Origin: Bog-473 sp963706555 | Lineage (GTDB): Bacteria; Actinomycetota; Acidimicrobiia; Acidimicrobiales; RAAP-2 | DNA: 64,000 nt | Assembly (NCBI GenBank): GCA_963706555.1 | Contig: OY970164.1 | Location: 2,418,001-2,482,000 of the forward strand | Direction: 5' to 3' | Shown: one piece after another, positions 1 to 9,038 of the stretch | Layout of the letters: every line of letters begins with the position of its first letter | Position numbering within the stretch: the first letter of the stretch is position 1 | The notes under the pieces: model-generated | Database searches by the model: none | Seen by the model: the letters and a program-made list of their open reading frames with translations, nothing else | Told to the model about the DNA's origin: nothing | Translations under genes and position numbers: made by a program

Positions 1-575
1 ACGGTGACGCCGGGGGTCCCGGCTGGCAGCAAGAACTGCAGCGGAGACCCTTCGGCGTGAGCTGTCACCAGGAGGTGATCCGCTTGGGCGCCGGCCTCCA
101 CCGGACCCTTTCGACCGTTCAGGACGTAGCCGACATCGGTGACCGACGCCGTCATCGCGACATGCCCCAATCGGTCGTTCGGTGGCGGTTCCGCCCAGCA
201 CCATGCGCCGACGGACTCACCGCCCAAGAGGCCCGGGAGGACGTGGGCCTTCTGCTCCGGTGAACCTCGCAGTGACACGGCGGCGGCGACGATATTGGTA
301 GGCAAAAGCGGGCCTGGCGCCGCGTAGCGACCGAATTGGTGCGCCACCAAGGCCAGATCGTTCACCCCGCCGCCGCTGATGCTGCCGCCGCCGTCTTCCT
401 CGGAGACGAGCAGCGACGTCCAACCCAACTCCGCTCCCTGCCGCCAGTAGGTCGACGAGAAACCTGTCGGGTCATGCCGGAGGGCCCGCAAATCCGTGGG
501 GCTGGCCTGATCATCGAGGAACTTGGTGGTTGTCTGGGCGAAGACCTCTTGATCGGCCGTCAGTTCTAGTTCCAT
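1..575 (-). CDS. Acyl-CoA dehydrogenase, N-terminal part, cut by the left edge
   Basis: Reading leftward from an ATG at 575 gives 191 uninterrupted codons to the window edge, so the C-terminal half is missing. The protein starts MELELTADQEVFAQTTTKFL, the usual amphipathic first helix of flavin-dependent acyl-CoA dehydrogenases. It continues with a family-like segment near residues 45-60 (GAELGWTSLLVSEEDGGG) and a middle segment with paired hydrophobic strands typical of the helical-to-beta-barrel transition. The family oxidises acyl-CoA to enoyl-CoA with FAD and passes electrons to ETF. The catalytic Glu lies in the missing part, so the substrate class cannot be judged. It is transcribed away from the importer genes that begin at 990, which leaves a 414-bp divergent region between them. 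The family assignment rests on the N-terminal domain only. Confidence 0.75.
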   Translation of the reverse strand, partial: MELELTADQEVFAQTTTKFLDDQASPTDLRALRHDPTGFSSTYWRQGAELGWTSLLVSEEDGGGSISGGGVNDLALVAHQFGRYAAPGPLLPTNIVAAAVSLRGSPEQKAHVLPGLLGGESVGAWCWAEPPPNDRLGHVAMTASVTDVGYVLNGRKGPVEAGAQADHLLVTAHAEGSPLQFLLPAGTPGVT

Positions 576-989
576 GCTCCATGTCCTCGGTTTCGGTTGC
601 GTTCGGTCACGAGTCGCAACGTGCTGTACAGACGAAGGTTCGCACAGCGACCTCGACCGGCGTCAACTCCAACACGGCGAACTGCCGGCGCACGACCGAC
701 GAAGCCCGCACTGACAAGTGTGGCCGTCAACGCGTCTGCATCCAATTCCACCTTGCGAGGTGGTGCGTGTGTCGGTGAAGGTAAGTCTCGACGATCGATC
801 CGCTGCCACCGCTCACGCCACCTCTGCGTCCCGCACGCTGAGCGTCATTCTAACTTGCTTTGCAGACAGCAAGCGATTACGGTGACGGGGCACTCGGCCA
901 TGCGATAGAGGCGGGGGGCCTCGAAATTACGGACGTACCTTCATAGCGGCTTTGGAGTTCCGGAAGTGGGCTAAACCGAAACTCCGACC
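576..989. other. Divergent intergenic region with one operator candidate
   Basis: This 414-bp stretch separates the leftward acyl-CoA dehydrogenase from the rightward importer operon and should hold both promoters. It contains one copy of the recurrent ACTTGC-N10-GCAAGT palindrome at 853-874. A 61-codon leftward frame (751 to 566) has a fair AAGGTGG site 6 nt before its ATG and ends across the dehydrogenase start, but its product is not recognisable and it is not called as a gene. Confidence 0.5.
853..874. promoter_or_regulatory. Operator candidate, recurrent 22-bp palindrome (site 1)
   Basis: Half-sites ACTTGC (853-858) and GCAAGC (869-874) are separated by exactly 10 nt, 115 bp before the LivHM start. 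The last base of the right arm deviates from the perfect inverted copy. The same arrangement recurs at 4248, 6958 and 25499. It is the size and form of a dimeric repressor site such as a TetR-family operator (inference). Confidence 0.5.
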
Positions 990-3158
990 ATGGGAACTGG
1001 TTGGGGGACCGTGCTTCAATTCATTGTTGCGGGGCTCGTCTTAGGCGGGATCTATGCGATCTCGGCCACGGGGCTGGTGGTGACCTACCAGTCGGCGGGC
1101 ATCTTGAACTTCGCCTTCGGAGCGATCGCGTTCACCGTCGCGCGCTTTTACTACTTCTTGAACAGCGAGCACGCATGGCCGATCTTGTACGCGGCACTGC
1201 TCTCGATTCTGGGCCTCGGTCCGGCTCTCGGTTTGGTCCTCTATTTCGGCCTGTTCCGCTATATGCGCCTGTCGTCCACCCTCATCAAGGTTCTTGCCAC
1301 AATCGGGATCTCAGTGGCGTTGCCGGCGATCGATACCGTCATTTTCGGAAATCAGGAGATCTTGAGTGCACCCGGCCTGGCGCCCCAGCCCGTTCGCGTG
1401 TTTCATGTCATCGGCGTACCGGTGACCCTCGATCAGGTCATCGTCTACGGCTGCGTGATTGCGATCTTGCTGGTCGGTTTTCTTGTTCTTCGCTACACCG
1501 ACGTCGGTCTGCAGATTCGGGCCCTCGTGGACTCGCCTGCGATGACGTCGCTGTCGGGGACCAATCCCGGCAGGATGTCGGCGGCGGTCTGGGCGGTAAG
1601 CACGACGTTGGCAGGGCTTTCCGGAGTACTTGTTGCGCCCATCATCGGTCTCGATGCTGGCGATATCAGCCTGGTGATGGTGGCTGCCTTTGCGGCGGTC
1701 ATCGCGGCCAAGTTGCGGAGTCTTCCGATTGCCGCGGGCGTCGGTCTCGCCATGGGCATCGTGAGCGCCCTGTTTCAGTATTGGTTGCCTCCCGCGAGCA
1801 TTTACACCGCCGATCTGTTATCGGCGATCCCTTTCTTGGTTATCGCCATCTCACTGACGTACTTCATCGCCCGATCCGGATCGATCGACGAGGTCCAAGG
1901 CGTCGGCGGGGTGCTGGACAAAGCCATCACACCACACGGCAGCGAGGCGTCCAGCGCTGGGTCGGGTCAGGCTGGGTTGGGTGCCATGAGTTGGAAACCA
2001 TCGGCGTTTGCCTTCGCCGCCCTGTTGGCGTTGCCGTTGTTCTTGCACAGCTTCTGGCTCGGACTCCTGGGCCAGGGCGTCGCCTATGGCGTCATCTTCT
2101 TGTCGTTCAGCCTGGTGACCGGTGAGGGCGGCATGATCTGGCTCTGCCAAGCGACTTTCGCCGGGGCGGGCGGAATGGCCACCGGGCTTCTGACCGCCGA
2201 TCACGGCATACCCATTCTCCTCTCGGTGCTCATCGGGGGCCTGATCGCGGTGCCTTTTGGTCTCATCATCGGATGGCTCACCATCCGGATGGGCGACCTC
2301 TACGTAGCTTTGGTGACACTGACGTTCGGTCTTCTCGTCGAAAACGTCGTGTTCAACCGGGCGCTCTTCTTCAACAATGGCATCGGCACCCCGGTCTCCC
2401 CCCCACAATGGGCTTCGGGCGACCGGGCCCTCGTCTACCTCATGATTGTCTTCTTCGCGGTGATCGCTGTCTTCATCGTGAACTTACGGCGGTCGACCAC
2501 CGGAATGGGCATGACCGCTGTCCGCTTCAGCACCATCGGAGCCAAATCCTTGGGCATCAGCGTGGTCCGCATGAAGATCATGATGGCGGGCCTGGCCGCG
2601 TTCGTCGCCGGCATTGGTGGTGGGTTGCTGGCCATCACGCTCGGGAGTGCGCTGACCAGCAACTATTCGACGCTGGGCGGGGAAGTCTGGCTGGTGATAT
2701 TGGTCACCTACGGCATCCGCTCGAATGGTGCTGCTGTCTACGCTGGTCTCTCATTGACCCTGCTCAGCGGTGTGTCCCTCGTGTACCTCCCCAAGGTTTT
2801 CGATAACTTCGTTGTCATCGGTTTCGGGTTGGGAGCCATAAGCATCGTAAAGTTCCCCGACGGTGTGCTCACCTTCCAGGCTCGGCAGGTGCGCGCCACG
2901 ATGGCCCAGTTCCGCTCGTACTCCCCGCAGGCCTACAGCAAGCTCAAGATCGCCGGGGCCGTAGGTCTCGTCGCGGTCGTGGCACTGATCATCGGGGTTC
3001 GCAACCTGTGGTGGCTCTGGCTGCTGATCGCCCTCGTCCTCGTAGCCAGTGTGTTGGGTTACGTCGCCTATAGAAACAGGCAGCAGCCCACCTCCGATCT
3101 CGTCGCGGACGAGGAGACTCTGCGGTCCGGGATGCTCGAGCCGGTGGACGTCGGGTGA
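990..3158 (+). CDS. Fused LivH-LivM permease of a branched-chain-amino-acid-type ABC importer
   Basis: This 722-residue membrane protein joins both permease subunits of a HAAT/Liv importer in one chain. Residues about 1-295 are LivH-like (GLVLGGIYAISATGLVVTY near the start, NFAFGAIAF, and a cytoplasmic loop rich in small residues). Residues about 325-625 are LivM-like (LVTGEGGMIWLCQATFAGAGG, a hallmark of LivM, then GMTAVRFSTIGAKSLGIS, the ATPase-coupling loop). The linker, about 295-325, is polar. An extra C-terminal part, about 655-700, has two more hydrophobic segments and a charged tail not needed for LivM. The start at 990 has little Shine-Dalgarno support; GTG 1011 in the same frame is an alternative. 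LivG follows after 70 bp and three binding-protein genes follow that, so this is the membrane core of the importer. The transported compound is not shown by the sequence. Confidence 0.9.
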   Translation: MGTGWGTVLQFIVAGLVLGGIYAISATGLVVTYQSAGILNFAFGAIAFTVARFYYFLNSEHAWPILYAALLSILGLGPALGLVLYFGLFRYMRLSSTLIKVLATIGISVALPAIDTVIFGNQEILSAPGLAPQPVRVFHVIGVPVTLDQVIVYGCVIAILLVGFLVLRYTDVGLQIRALVDSPAMTSLSGTNPGRMSAAVWAVSTTLAGLSGVLVAPIIGLDAGDISLVMVAAFAAVIAAKLRSLPIAAGVGLAMGIVSALFQYWLPPASIYTADLLSAIPFLVIAISLTYFIARSGSIDEVQGVGGVLDKAITPHGSEASSAGSGQAGLGAMSWKPSAFAFAALLALPLFLHSFWLGLLGQGVAYGVIFLSFSLVTGEGGMIWLCQATFAGAGGMATGLLTADHGIPILLSVLIGGLIAVPFGLIIGWLTIRMGDLYVALVTLTFGLLVENVVFNRALFFNNGIGTPVSPPQWASGDRALVYLMIVFFAVIAVFIVNLRRSTTGMGMTAVRFSTIGAKSLGISVVRMKIMMAGLAAFVAGIGGGLLAITLGSALTSNYSTLGGEVWLVILVTYGIRSNGAAVYAGLSLTLLSGVSLVYLPKVFDNFVVIGFGLGAISIVKFPDGVLTFQARQVRATMAQFRSYSPQAYSKLKIAGAVGLVAVVALIIGVRNLWWLWLLIALVLVASVLGYVAYRNRQQPTSDLVADEETLRSGMLEPVDVG

Positions 3159-3228
3159 GCACGGACAGCAGAATGCGTATTCGCACGTTGCGGGTAGTGG
3201 TGGCGACACGCACGGAAGAGGGAGCACA

Positions 3229-4056
3229 ATGACCCTCACCGATCCCGCCGCCGGCAACGGCACCGCGCCATTGCCTGTCCTGTCGGCGCACGGCGTGACC
3301 GTCCGCTTCGGCGGGCTGACTGCCCTTTCGGAAGTGGACATCAGCATTCCGGCCGGCGCCCTCGTGGGTCTCGTTGGACCCAACGGTGCAGGAAAGACAA
3401 CCCTTTTTGGAGTGATGTCAGGCATCCTTCATCCCAACAAGGGTCGTGTAATGCTGCTCGGGACGGACGTGACCAAAACGAGCTCCGAGAGTCGCGCGCA
3501 GCTGGGCCTGGCTCGCACATTTCAACAACCGGAGCTTTTTCTGGATCTGACGGTGCGCGAGCACTTGGTCCTCGCCTACCGGGTACGTCACTCCCGGAGC
3601 CGACTGTGGAAGGACCTGTTCACCGCTGGCTGCCTCAAGCGCCCCGATGCCGCAGAGACGGAGCGGGTCGATTCGTTGCTCGAACTCCTTTCGCTCACCG
3701 AGGTGGCGCACCAGCCGGCGCGGGTGCTGCCATTGGGCACCAGCCGCCTCGTCGAGGTCGGTCGAGCACTCGCGACGGCGCCGGCCATCGTGCTGTTGGA
3801 CGAACCGTCCGCCGGTCTTGACGGACACGAGACGGATCGGCTCTCCGGGGCGCTGCGGCGGACCGTTGTCGAGGAGAAGGTGTCGCTCCTCCTCGTTGAG
3901 CACGACGTGGGCATGGTCCTCGGTCTCTCGAGTGAGATCTACGTGCTCGACTTCGGCTCGGTTATTGCGCAGGGGCCTCCTGCGGAGATTCGGGACAACC
4001 CTGAGGTCCGGGCGGCATATCTCGGTGACGAGGATATTGCGGTTGCACCAAGCTGA
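3229..4056 (+). CDS. livG: LivG-type ABC transporter ATP-binding protein
   Basis: A 275-residue nucleotide-binding subunit of a Liv-type importer. Visible motifs are Walker A GPNGAGKTT at about residue 50, the Q-loop region TFQQPELF near 100, a signature segment LPLGTSRLVEVGRALA (LivG proteins normally have LPYG-Q-R at this place, not LSGGQ), Walker B AIVLLDEPSAGLD near 185 and the H-loop LLVEHDVGMVL near 220. ATG 3229 is chosen because it sits behind GAAGAGGGAG and gives the normal LivG length; the frame stays open upstream into the permease end. It should power the fused permease encoded just before it. The partner LivF ATPase is not next to it; the only LivF in the window lies about 42 kb away at 45789-46529. 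Confidence 0.92.
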   Translation: MTLTDPAAGNGTAPLPVLSAHGVTVRFGGLTALSEVDISIPAGALVGLVGPNGAGKTTLFGVMSGILHPNKGRVMLLGTDVTKTSSESRAQLGLARTFQQPELFLDLTVREHLVLAYRVRHSRSRLWKDLFTAGCLKRPDAAETERVDSLLELLSLTEVAHQPARVLPLGTSRLVEVGRALATAPAIVLLDEPSAGLDGHETDRLSGALRRTVVEEKVSLLLVEHDVGMVLGLSSEIYVLDFGSVIAQGPPAEIRDNPEVRAAYLGDEDIAVAPS

Positions 4057-4247
4057 GGGCCCCGCAGGCACTGAGTGGAGGCCCATGGCGACTCAGGGCA
4101 GCAAGGACATCACACGCAGATTGTCCAGCCGGCCATTCGTCCCCACCGCGCGGATGGGTCCGATAAGGCGCTCTGAGGATTAAGGCGAAGTTGCGATAGT
4201 ATTTCAACCGAGTGACGGGTTCCGGCCCCCGAGTGAGGTTATATTTC

Positions 4248-4269
4248 ACTTGCGTTGCAATCAGCAAGT
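4248..4269. promoter_or_regulatory. Operator/promoter of the first binding-protein gene (site 2)
   Basis: A perfect inverted repeat ACTTGC-N10-GCAAGT lies 44 bp before the binding-protein start at 4314. TTTCAC (4245-4250) and TATCTG (4269-4274) are spaced 18 bp and could be the -35 and -10 boxes, so the palindrome would fill the promoter spacer and a bound repressor would block polymerase. The same geometry is seen at 6958-6979. Confidence 0.6.
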
Positions 4270-4313
4270 ATCTGAACTAGAAAACACCTGGGAATAAAAG
4301 GGGGGATTTGAAC

Positions 4314-5555
4314 ATGCGCACGAGTGCGATCGGTGCGACACGCATCGCTGTTGCCATTCTTTCGTTGGCAGGGGTCATCACTGGCCTGTCGGCGGCAGGT
4401 GCCTCCGCCAGCACGACGAAGGCACCGATCACCATCGGCTTCATCTCCGACGAAACCGGTCCTTCGTCATCGTCGTACATCAATGCCCTACAGGGCGCAC
4501 AGGCCCGGATCGACGCGCAAAACGCTGCGGGCGGGGTGAACGGCCACAAACTCGTCCTCGTGGCCGAGGACGACACGGGGACACCGAGCGGCTACTCGAC
4601 CGCGGCCCACCTTCTGGTGAGCAAAGGCGTCTTCGGCATTATCTCGGACGCCTCGGTGACGTTCGGAGGGTCCAAGTATCTCCAGCAGCAGGGGATACCG
4701 GTTGTCGGCGCCGCCGTCGACGGGCCGGAGTGGGGCCAGCAACCGAATTCCAACATGTTCGCCATCGCCGACCTCTACTCCACGTCGCCGTTCAACGGGT
4801 ACTTCTACACGTATACCTTCACCGGGGCCCAAATGAAGGCTCTCCACATCACCAAGCTGGCCCAGATCGTCTTCAACGTTCCCGCGGCAATTGACGCGGC
4901 AAATACGATCTTCCAGCAAGCCCAGTCCGCCGGCGCCAGCAAATGTCTGGACGCACTGGTCCCGAGCAACGGCAACTTGAACCCGACGGTGCTGCAGATG
5001 AAGAACCTGGGCTGTAACGGCGTCGAAGTGCTCAGTACTCTTTCAACTTGCATCACGCTGGCCACCGACCTCAAGCAGGCCGACCTCAAGACCAAGTTGA
5101 TTTGCTCCACTGGGTACGATCAGACGCTTCTCGATCAGCCCACTGCCCTGGCCGCGATGCAAGGTACCTATACGACCTCGGCTCTCAACGTCCTCGGGAA
5201 TGATGTGAATCCTGCGACCAAGCTCTTTCTCAGCAGGCTCAAGAAATACACGAGCTGGGCCGGTGGTATTCCTAGCGAAAACATCGATTACGCCTATGAG
5301 TCCGCTGACGTCATGATCAACGGGCTGCAGGCCGCCGGGCCGACTCCGACTCGCAAGGCGTTCATCGCGGCCGAGCGCAAAGTGTCGGACTACACCGTCG
5401 AGGGCATGTACACGACGCCCTTCATCTTCAGCCATTTCGGTACTCTGGGGATGCTCCCCAAGAAGTCCTGTGCGCCGCTGCTCGAGGTCAAGGGCAAGAG
5501 TTTCGTCCCTGCCTACAACACCTGCGGCACTCTGGTGCGAGGCGCCAAAGCGTAG
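4314..5555 (+). CDS. Periplasmic-binding-protein-like substrate receptor, Liv type (paralogue 1)
   Basis: A 413-residue exported protein of the Leu/Ile/Val-binding type I fold that would deliver ligand to the fused permease. Residues 1 to about 33 form a signal peptide (positively charged MRTSAIGATR, hydrophobic AVAILSLAGVITGL, then an ASA-type cleavage area). The mature part begins APITIGFISDETGPSSS, the first strand and ligand loop of the family, and keeps GGVNGHKLVLVAEDD near 80. Six cysteines lie in contexts shared with the next two proteins (KCLDAL, LGCNGVE, LSTC, LIC, KKSC, TCGTL), suggesting three disulfides; no lipobox Cys is seen. ATG 4314 is chosen because AAGGGGGG ends 8 nt before it; the in-frame TTG at 4308 is too close to that site. 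The ligand is unknown. Confidence 0.9.
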   Translation: MRTSAIGATRIAVAILSLAGVITGLSAAGASASTTKAPITIGFISDETGPSSSSYINALQGAQARIDAQNAAGGVNGHKLVLVAEDDTGTPSGYSTAAHLLVSKGVFGIISDASVTFGGSKYLQQQGIPVVGAAVDGPEWGQQPNSNMFAIADLYSTSPFNGYFYTYTFTGAQMKALHITKLAQIVFNVPAAIDAANTIFQQAQSAGASKCLDALVPSNGNLNPTVLQMKNLGCNGVEVLSTLSTCITLATDLKQADLKTKLICSTGYDQTLLDQPTALAAMQGTYTTSALNVLGNDVNPATKLFLSRLKKYTSWAGGIPSENIDYAYESADVMINGLQAAGPTPTRKAFIAAERKVSDYTVEGMYTTPFIFSHFGTLGMLPKKSCAPLLEVKGKSFVPAYNTCGTLVRGAKA

Positions 5556-5626
5556 ATGCGATTCGCCGGGCGATGCCATCGGATGACCAACATCGACGAG
5601 TGAGATAGACGTAAGGGGGGTTAGGC

Positions 5627-6856
5627 GTGCGCACAGGTGCGATACGTATCGCGGTTGCAGTGCTTTCAGTGGCGGGGGCTATCACCGGACTCTCGGCGGC
5701 GCCAGCTTCCGCGAGTAGCAAAGCGCCCATCATCATCGGCTACATCACAGACGAAACCGGTGCGGCCTCTTCGACCTATATCAATGCCATACAGGGGGCA
5801 GAGGCCCGGATCGACGCGCAGAACGCCGTCGGCGGGGTGAACGGCCACAAACTCGAGCTCGTGGCCGAAGACGACCAATCCACGCCGACGGGCAACTCGA
5901 CGGCCGCCCACCTTTTGGTGAGCAAAGGTGCGTTCGGCATCATCCAGGTCGACTCTGGCGCGTTCGGGTCGTCGCGTTACCTCCAGCAGGAGGGGATTCC
6001 GGTTGTCGGGGCCTCGGTCGACGGCGCCGAATGGGGCCAGCAGCCGAATACCAACATGTTCTCGATAGCGGACCTCTATGCCACGACGCCATTCAATGGG
6101 TACTACTACACCTACAGCAGCACCGGAGCAGAATTCAAAGCCCTCCACGTGACCAAGTTGGCCCAGGTCGTCTTCAATATCTCCTCTGCCATCAACGCGG
6201 CAAACACGATCTTTGCCCAGGCAAAGAGTGCCGGTGTGAGTAAATGCCTCGACGCCCTTCTTCCGAGCAGCGGCAACTTGAACCCGACGATTCTCCAGAT
6301 AAAGAAGCTCGGTTGCAACGGAGTCGAAGTGCTCAGTGTGCTGTCAACCTGCACCACGGTGGCCGAGGACCTCAAGCAGGCCAACGTGAACGCCAAGTTG
6401 GTCTGCGCCACCTCGTATGACCAGTCGCTCCTCAACCAGCCCGCAGCGTTGGCCGCAATGCAAGGTACGTACACGACGGCGGCTATCAACGTGCTGGCGA
6501 AGAATCCGCCCCCTCCCGTGAAGCTCTTCTTGGACCGGCTCAAGAAGTACACCTCGTTCGCCGGAGGTATCCCGAGCGGGAACATCGAAAACTCCTACTT
6601 GTCCGCTGACGTGATGATCAACGGGTTGGAGCACGCGGGGGCCAACCCGTCTCGTTCGGCATTCATCTCGAACCTCCGAAAAGTGTCGAACTACACCGCT
6701 GAGGGTCTGCTTTCGACTCCCATCATCTTTAGTCACTTCGGTACTCTGGGCATGTTTCCGAAGAAGGCCTGTGGCCCGCTCCTCGAGATCAAGGGCAAGG
6801 ACTTCGTTCCCGCCTTCAACGTCTGCGGCAGCCTGGTCAAGGGATCGAAGGCCTAG
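5627..6856 (+). CDS. Periplasmic-binding-protein-like substrate receptor, Liv type (paralogue 2)
   Basis: A 409-residue close paralogue of the preceding protein, colinear over its whole length. The GTG start at 5627 follows a GGGGGG tract and gives the same N-terminal form (MRTGAIRIAVAVLSVAGAI, cleavage near ASAS about residue 30). The mature protein begins APIIIGYITDETGAASS, and all six cysteines of paralogue 1 are conserved (KCLDAL, LGCNGVE, LSTC, LVC, KKAC, VCGSL). It lies 71 bp after paralogue 1 with no copy of the 22-bp palindrome in front, so it is probably co-transcribed with paralogue 1, whereas paralogue 3 has its own promoter region. Differences from paralogue 1 cluster in surface and ligand-side segments, which fits a changed ligand range (inference). 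Confidence 0.9.
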   Translation: MRTGAIRIAVAVLSVAGAITGLSAAPASASSKAPIIIGYITDETGAASSTYINAIQGAEARIDAQNAVGGVNGHKLELVAEDDQSTPTGNSTAAHLLVSKGAFGIIQVDSGAFGSSRYLQQEGIPVVGASVDGAEWGQQPNTNMFSIADLYATTPFNGYYYTYSSTGAEFKALHVTKLAQVVFNISSAINAANTIFAQAKSAGVSKCLDALLPSSGNLNPTILQIKKLGCNGVEVLSVLSTCTTVAEDLKQANVNAKLVCATSYDQSLLNQPAALAAMQGTYTTAAINVLAKNPPPPVKLFLDRLKKYTSFAGGIPSGNIENSYLSADVMINGLEHAGANPSRSAFISNLRKVSNYTAEGLLSTPIIFSHFGTLGMFPKKACGPLLEIKGKDFVPAFNVCGSLVKGSKA

Positions 6857-6957
6857 GTGCGCAGCACTGGCTTCTCTACAAGAGGTCGACGCGCAGGCGC
6901 AGGCGACCCTGAGCCCAAAGGGGGACGATGAAGACGCGCGATGAACATCGCTTAATC

Positions 6958-6979
6958 ACTTGCGTGACAACCAGCAAGT
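6958..6979. promoter_or_regulatory. Operator/promoter of the third binding-protein gene (site 3)
   Basis: ACTTGC (6958-6963) and GCAAGT (6974-6979) form a perfect inverted repeat with a 10-nt spacer, 41 bp before the start at 7021. The flanks match site 2 as well: CAC before and ATCT after the repeat. AATCAC (6955-6960) and TATCTA (6979-6984) could be -35 and -10 boxes 18 bp apart. This supports 7021 as the true start, since the longer open frame would place the site inside the coding region. Confidence 0.6.
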
Positions 6980-7020
6980 ATCTACGCTATGCCCAAGTTG
7001 GGTGCGTAAGGGGGATCGGT

Positions 7021-8267
7021 ATGCGGGGAACCAGGACTCGTGCGATAGGAATCGCTGTGGCGACGTTGTCGCTGTGTGGAGCGATCACCGGACTCGCAGC
7101 AGGGCCAGCATCGGCCAGCGGATCGAAGGCACCGATCATCATCGGCATGATCTCCGACCAAACCGGGGCAGCGTCATCGAATTATATCGGTGCCACCGAG
7201 GGGGCAGAGGCCCGAATCGATGCACAGAACGCTGCCGGGGGGGTCAACGGCCACAAGCTGGTCCTCGTTTCTGAAGACGGCACGTCGACGCCGAGTGGCA
7301 ACTCGACGGCCGCCCACCTGTTGGTGAGCAAGGGCGCCTTCGGCATCATCCAGGACGACTCTGAGGCGTTCGGATCGTCCGCCTATCTCCACCAGGCGGG
7401 GATACCCGTCGTCGGCCCCCCCGTCGACGGCCCTGAATGGGGCCAGCAACCGAATACCAACATGTTCGCCATAGGCCCGACGCTCTACGCCACCACGCCG
7501 ATCGACGGGTATTTCTACACGTATACCAGCAGTGGTGCCGTACTGAAAGCCCTCAAAATCACCAAGTTGGCCCAGGTCGTCTTCAACGTTCCCTCAGCTA
7601 TTGACGCGGCAAATTCAATTTTTGCGCAAGCGAAGTCATATGGCGTCAGCAAGTGTCTCGACGCGCTGCTGCCCAACAGCGGTGACCTGAATCCGACAGT
7701 CCTCCAGATGAAGAACCTCGGCTGCAATGGCGTGGAGGTGCTCAGCGTCCTTTCGACATGCATCACGCTCGCCAACGACCTCAAGCAGGCCGACCTGAAG
7801 ATCAAGTTGATTTGTGCTTCCTCTTACGATCAGTCTCTTCTGAGCCAGCCGTCTGCTTTGGCAGCGATGCAAGGTACGTATACAGGGGTCCCTGTCTTCA
7901 ACGTCATTGGAAACAAATTGCCCCCTGCGGTCGACCTCTTTCTGAGCAGGCTCAAGAAATACACAAGCTTTGCTGGTGGTATTCCTAGTCAAAACATTGA
8001 TTACTCGTACATGTCCGCTGATGCGATGATCAAGGGTCTGGAACTCGCCGGGCCAACCCTACCCGCGCGGCGTTCATCTCGAAGATGCGCCAGGTCTCGA
8101 ACTACACCGTCGAGGGTCTGGTCACGACTCCCATGATCTTCAGTCATTTCGGTACGTTGGGTATGTTCCCGAAGAAGGCCTGCGGGCCGGAACTTGAGAT
8201 CGAGGGCAAAAACTTCGTCCCGGTTGTCAACGCGTGTGGCAACCTGGTCAAGGGCGCCAAGGCATAG
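7021..8267 (+). CDS. Periplasmic-binding-protein-like substrate receptor, Liv type (paralogue 3), frameshifted
   Basis: The third tandem paralogue has signal peptide MRGTRTRAIGIAVATLSL, mature start APIIIGMISDQTGAASS, and the six shared cysteines (plus one in the signal peptide). The frame breaks near 8053-8056: the first frame runs through LELAGP and then into unrelated sequence, while the next frame supplies the family's C-terminus (FISKMRQVSNYTVEGL to CGNLVKGAKA, stop at 8267). Alignment with the other two copies needs one extra base in the run GGGCC (expected AGPNPTRAAF), so one base is missing; restored length is 415 residues. It is either a very recent lesion or a sequence error, since everything downstream is still conserved. 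The ATG at 7021 is chosen by alignment with its paralogues and the GGGGG tract before it. Confidence 0.85.
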
Positions 8268-8600
8268 GTGCGAAGAGGCTGTCCTTTGGTTGAGCGCAAT
8301 TGCGTGCCCGAGCGAAGTGATCCGCAGGTCGTTGCTTCAGTGTGATGCCGCTGCCGAGAAATGGTTCTTCCGCGGCGTCCCTCACGTGGGGCAGTCCGGT
8401 CATCAGTTGATCGATGTCGAGGAGGAGGAAGGCCTGGGTGCTGCACTCTTGCGCGGCTCTCGTCCGGGTGGCATGATTTCGATATCGAAGTCAACCTTGA
8501 GGTGCTCGCTGCGAGCAGCGGTCTCCTGCGTGGATTCCGATGCCGCGGCGAGGGTCTTCCGGCCGACACGCGAGAGGCCCATCGAGATGGGGGAGTGCGA
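8268..8600. other. Intergenic stretch, no gene recognised
   Basis: These 333 bp lie between the binding-protein genes and the first DUF35 gene. Open frames here are short and do not resemble known proteins. No strong hairpin or palindrome was seen; it should contain the end of the importer transcript and a promoter for 8601-13584. Confidence 0.4.
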
Positions 8601-9038
8601 GTGAAGCAAGTTCTGATAGCAGAGGGCCTCTTTTCGTGGCCGGCTGACGATCCTCGGCTCTTTGGCTCTCGTTGCGACGCATGTGACGCGTACGCATTTC
8701 CGTCACAGGACGGATGCCCGAGGTGCAGCGCCGAAATGGAGCGCGTGGAGCTTGCTCCCACGGGAAAAATCTGGACCTGGACCAGTCAGGAATTCTTGCC
8801 GAAGGCCCCTCCCTACGCCGGTGAGGAAACGGCGGAGACCTTCCAGCCTTATTACGTCGGATACGTGGAACTCGAGGGTCAACTACGGGTCGAATCGAGG
8901 CTGGTCGGCTTTGCCGACGGGCCTCCTCGCATCGGCCAGCCCGTGCAGATGGTCGTCCTGCCGTTCAGGACCGACGAGGAAGGACGCGAGGTCATGTCGT
9001 ATGCCTTTGCCCCGTCAGACGAAGGAGGAAGCAAGTGA
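8601..9038 (+). CDS. DUF35 Zn-ribbon/OB-fold protein (pair 1)
   Basis: A 145-residue protein of the DUF35 family: an N-terminal rubredoxin-like zinc ribbon (CDAC near residue 28 and CPRC near 42) followed by an OB-fold (KIWTWTSQEFLPKAPPY, then VGYVELEGQLRVESRLVGF). DUF35 proteins bind acyl-CoA and form complexes with thiolase-fold enzymes, the best-known case being ChsH2-DUF35 with the aldolase Ltp2 in steroid side-chain degradation. GTG 8601 is chosen because GGGGGAG ends 5 nt before it and the zinc ribbon then starts at the usual distance; the frame is open upstream with unlikely composition. It overlaps the following thiolase-fold gene by 4 nt, so the two are translationally coupled and probably form one complex. 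Confidence 0.88.
   Translation: MKQVLIAEGLFSWPADDPRLFGSRCDACDAYAFPSQDGCPRCSAEMERVELAPTGKIWTWTSQEFLPKAPPYAGEETAETFQPYYVGYVELEGQLRVESRLVGFADGPPRIGQPVQMVVLPFRTDEEGREVMSYAFAPSDEGGSK

Noticed and set aside
566..751. 61-codon minus-strand frame upstream of the acyl-CoA dehydrogenase
   Set aside because: It has a fair ribosome site but no recognisable product and overlaps the dehydrogenase start; evidence is too thin to call it a gene.
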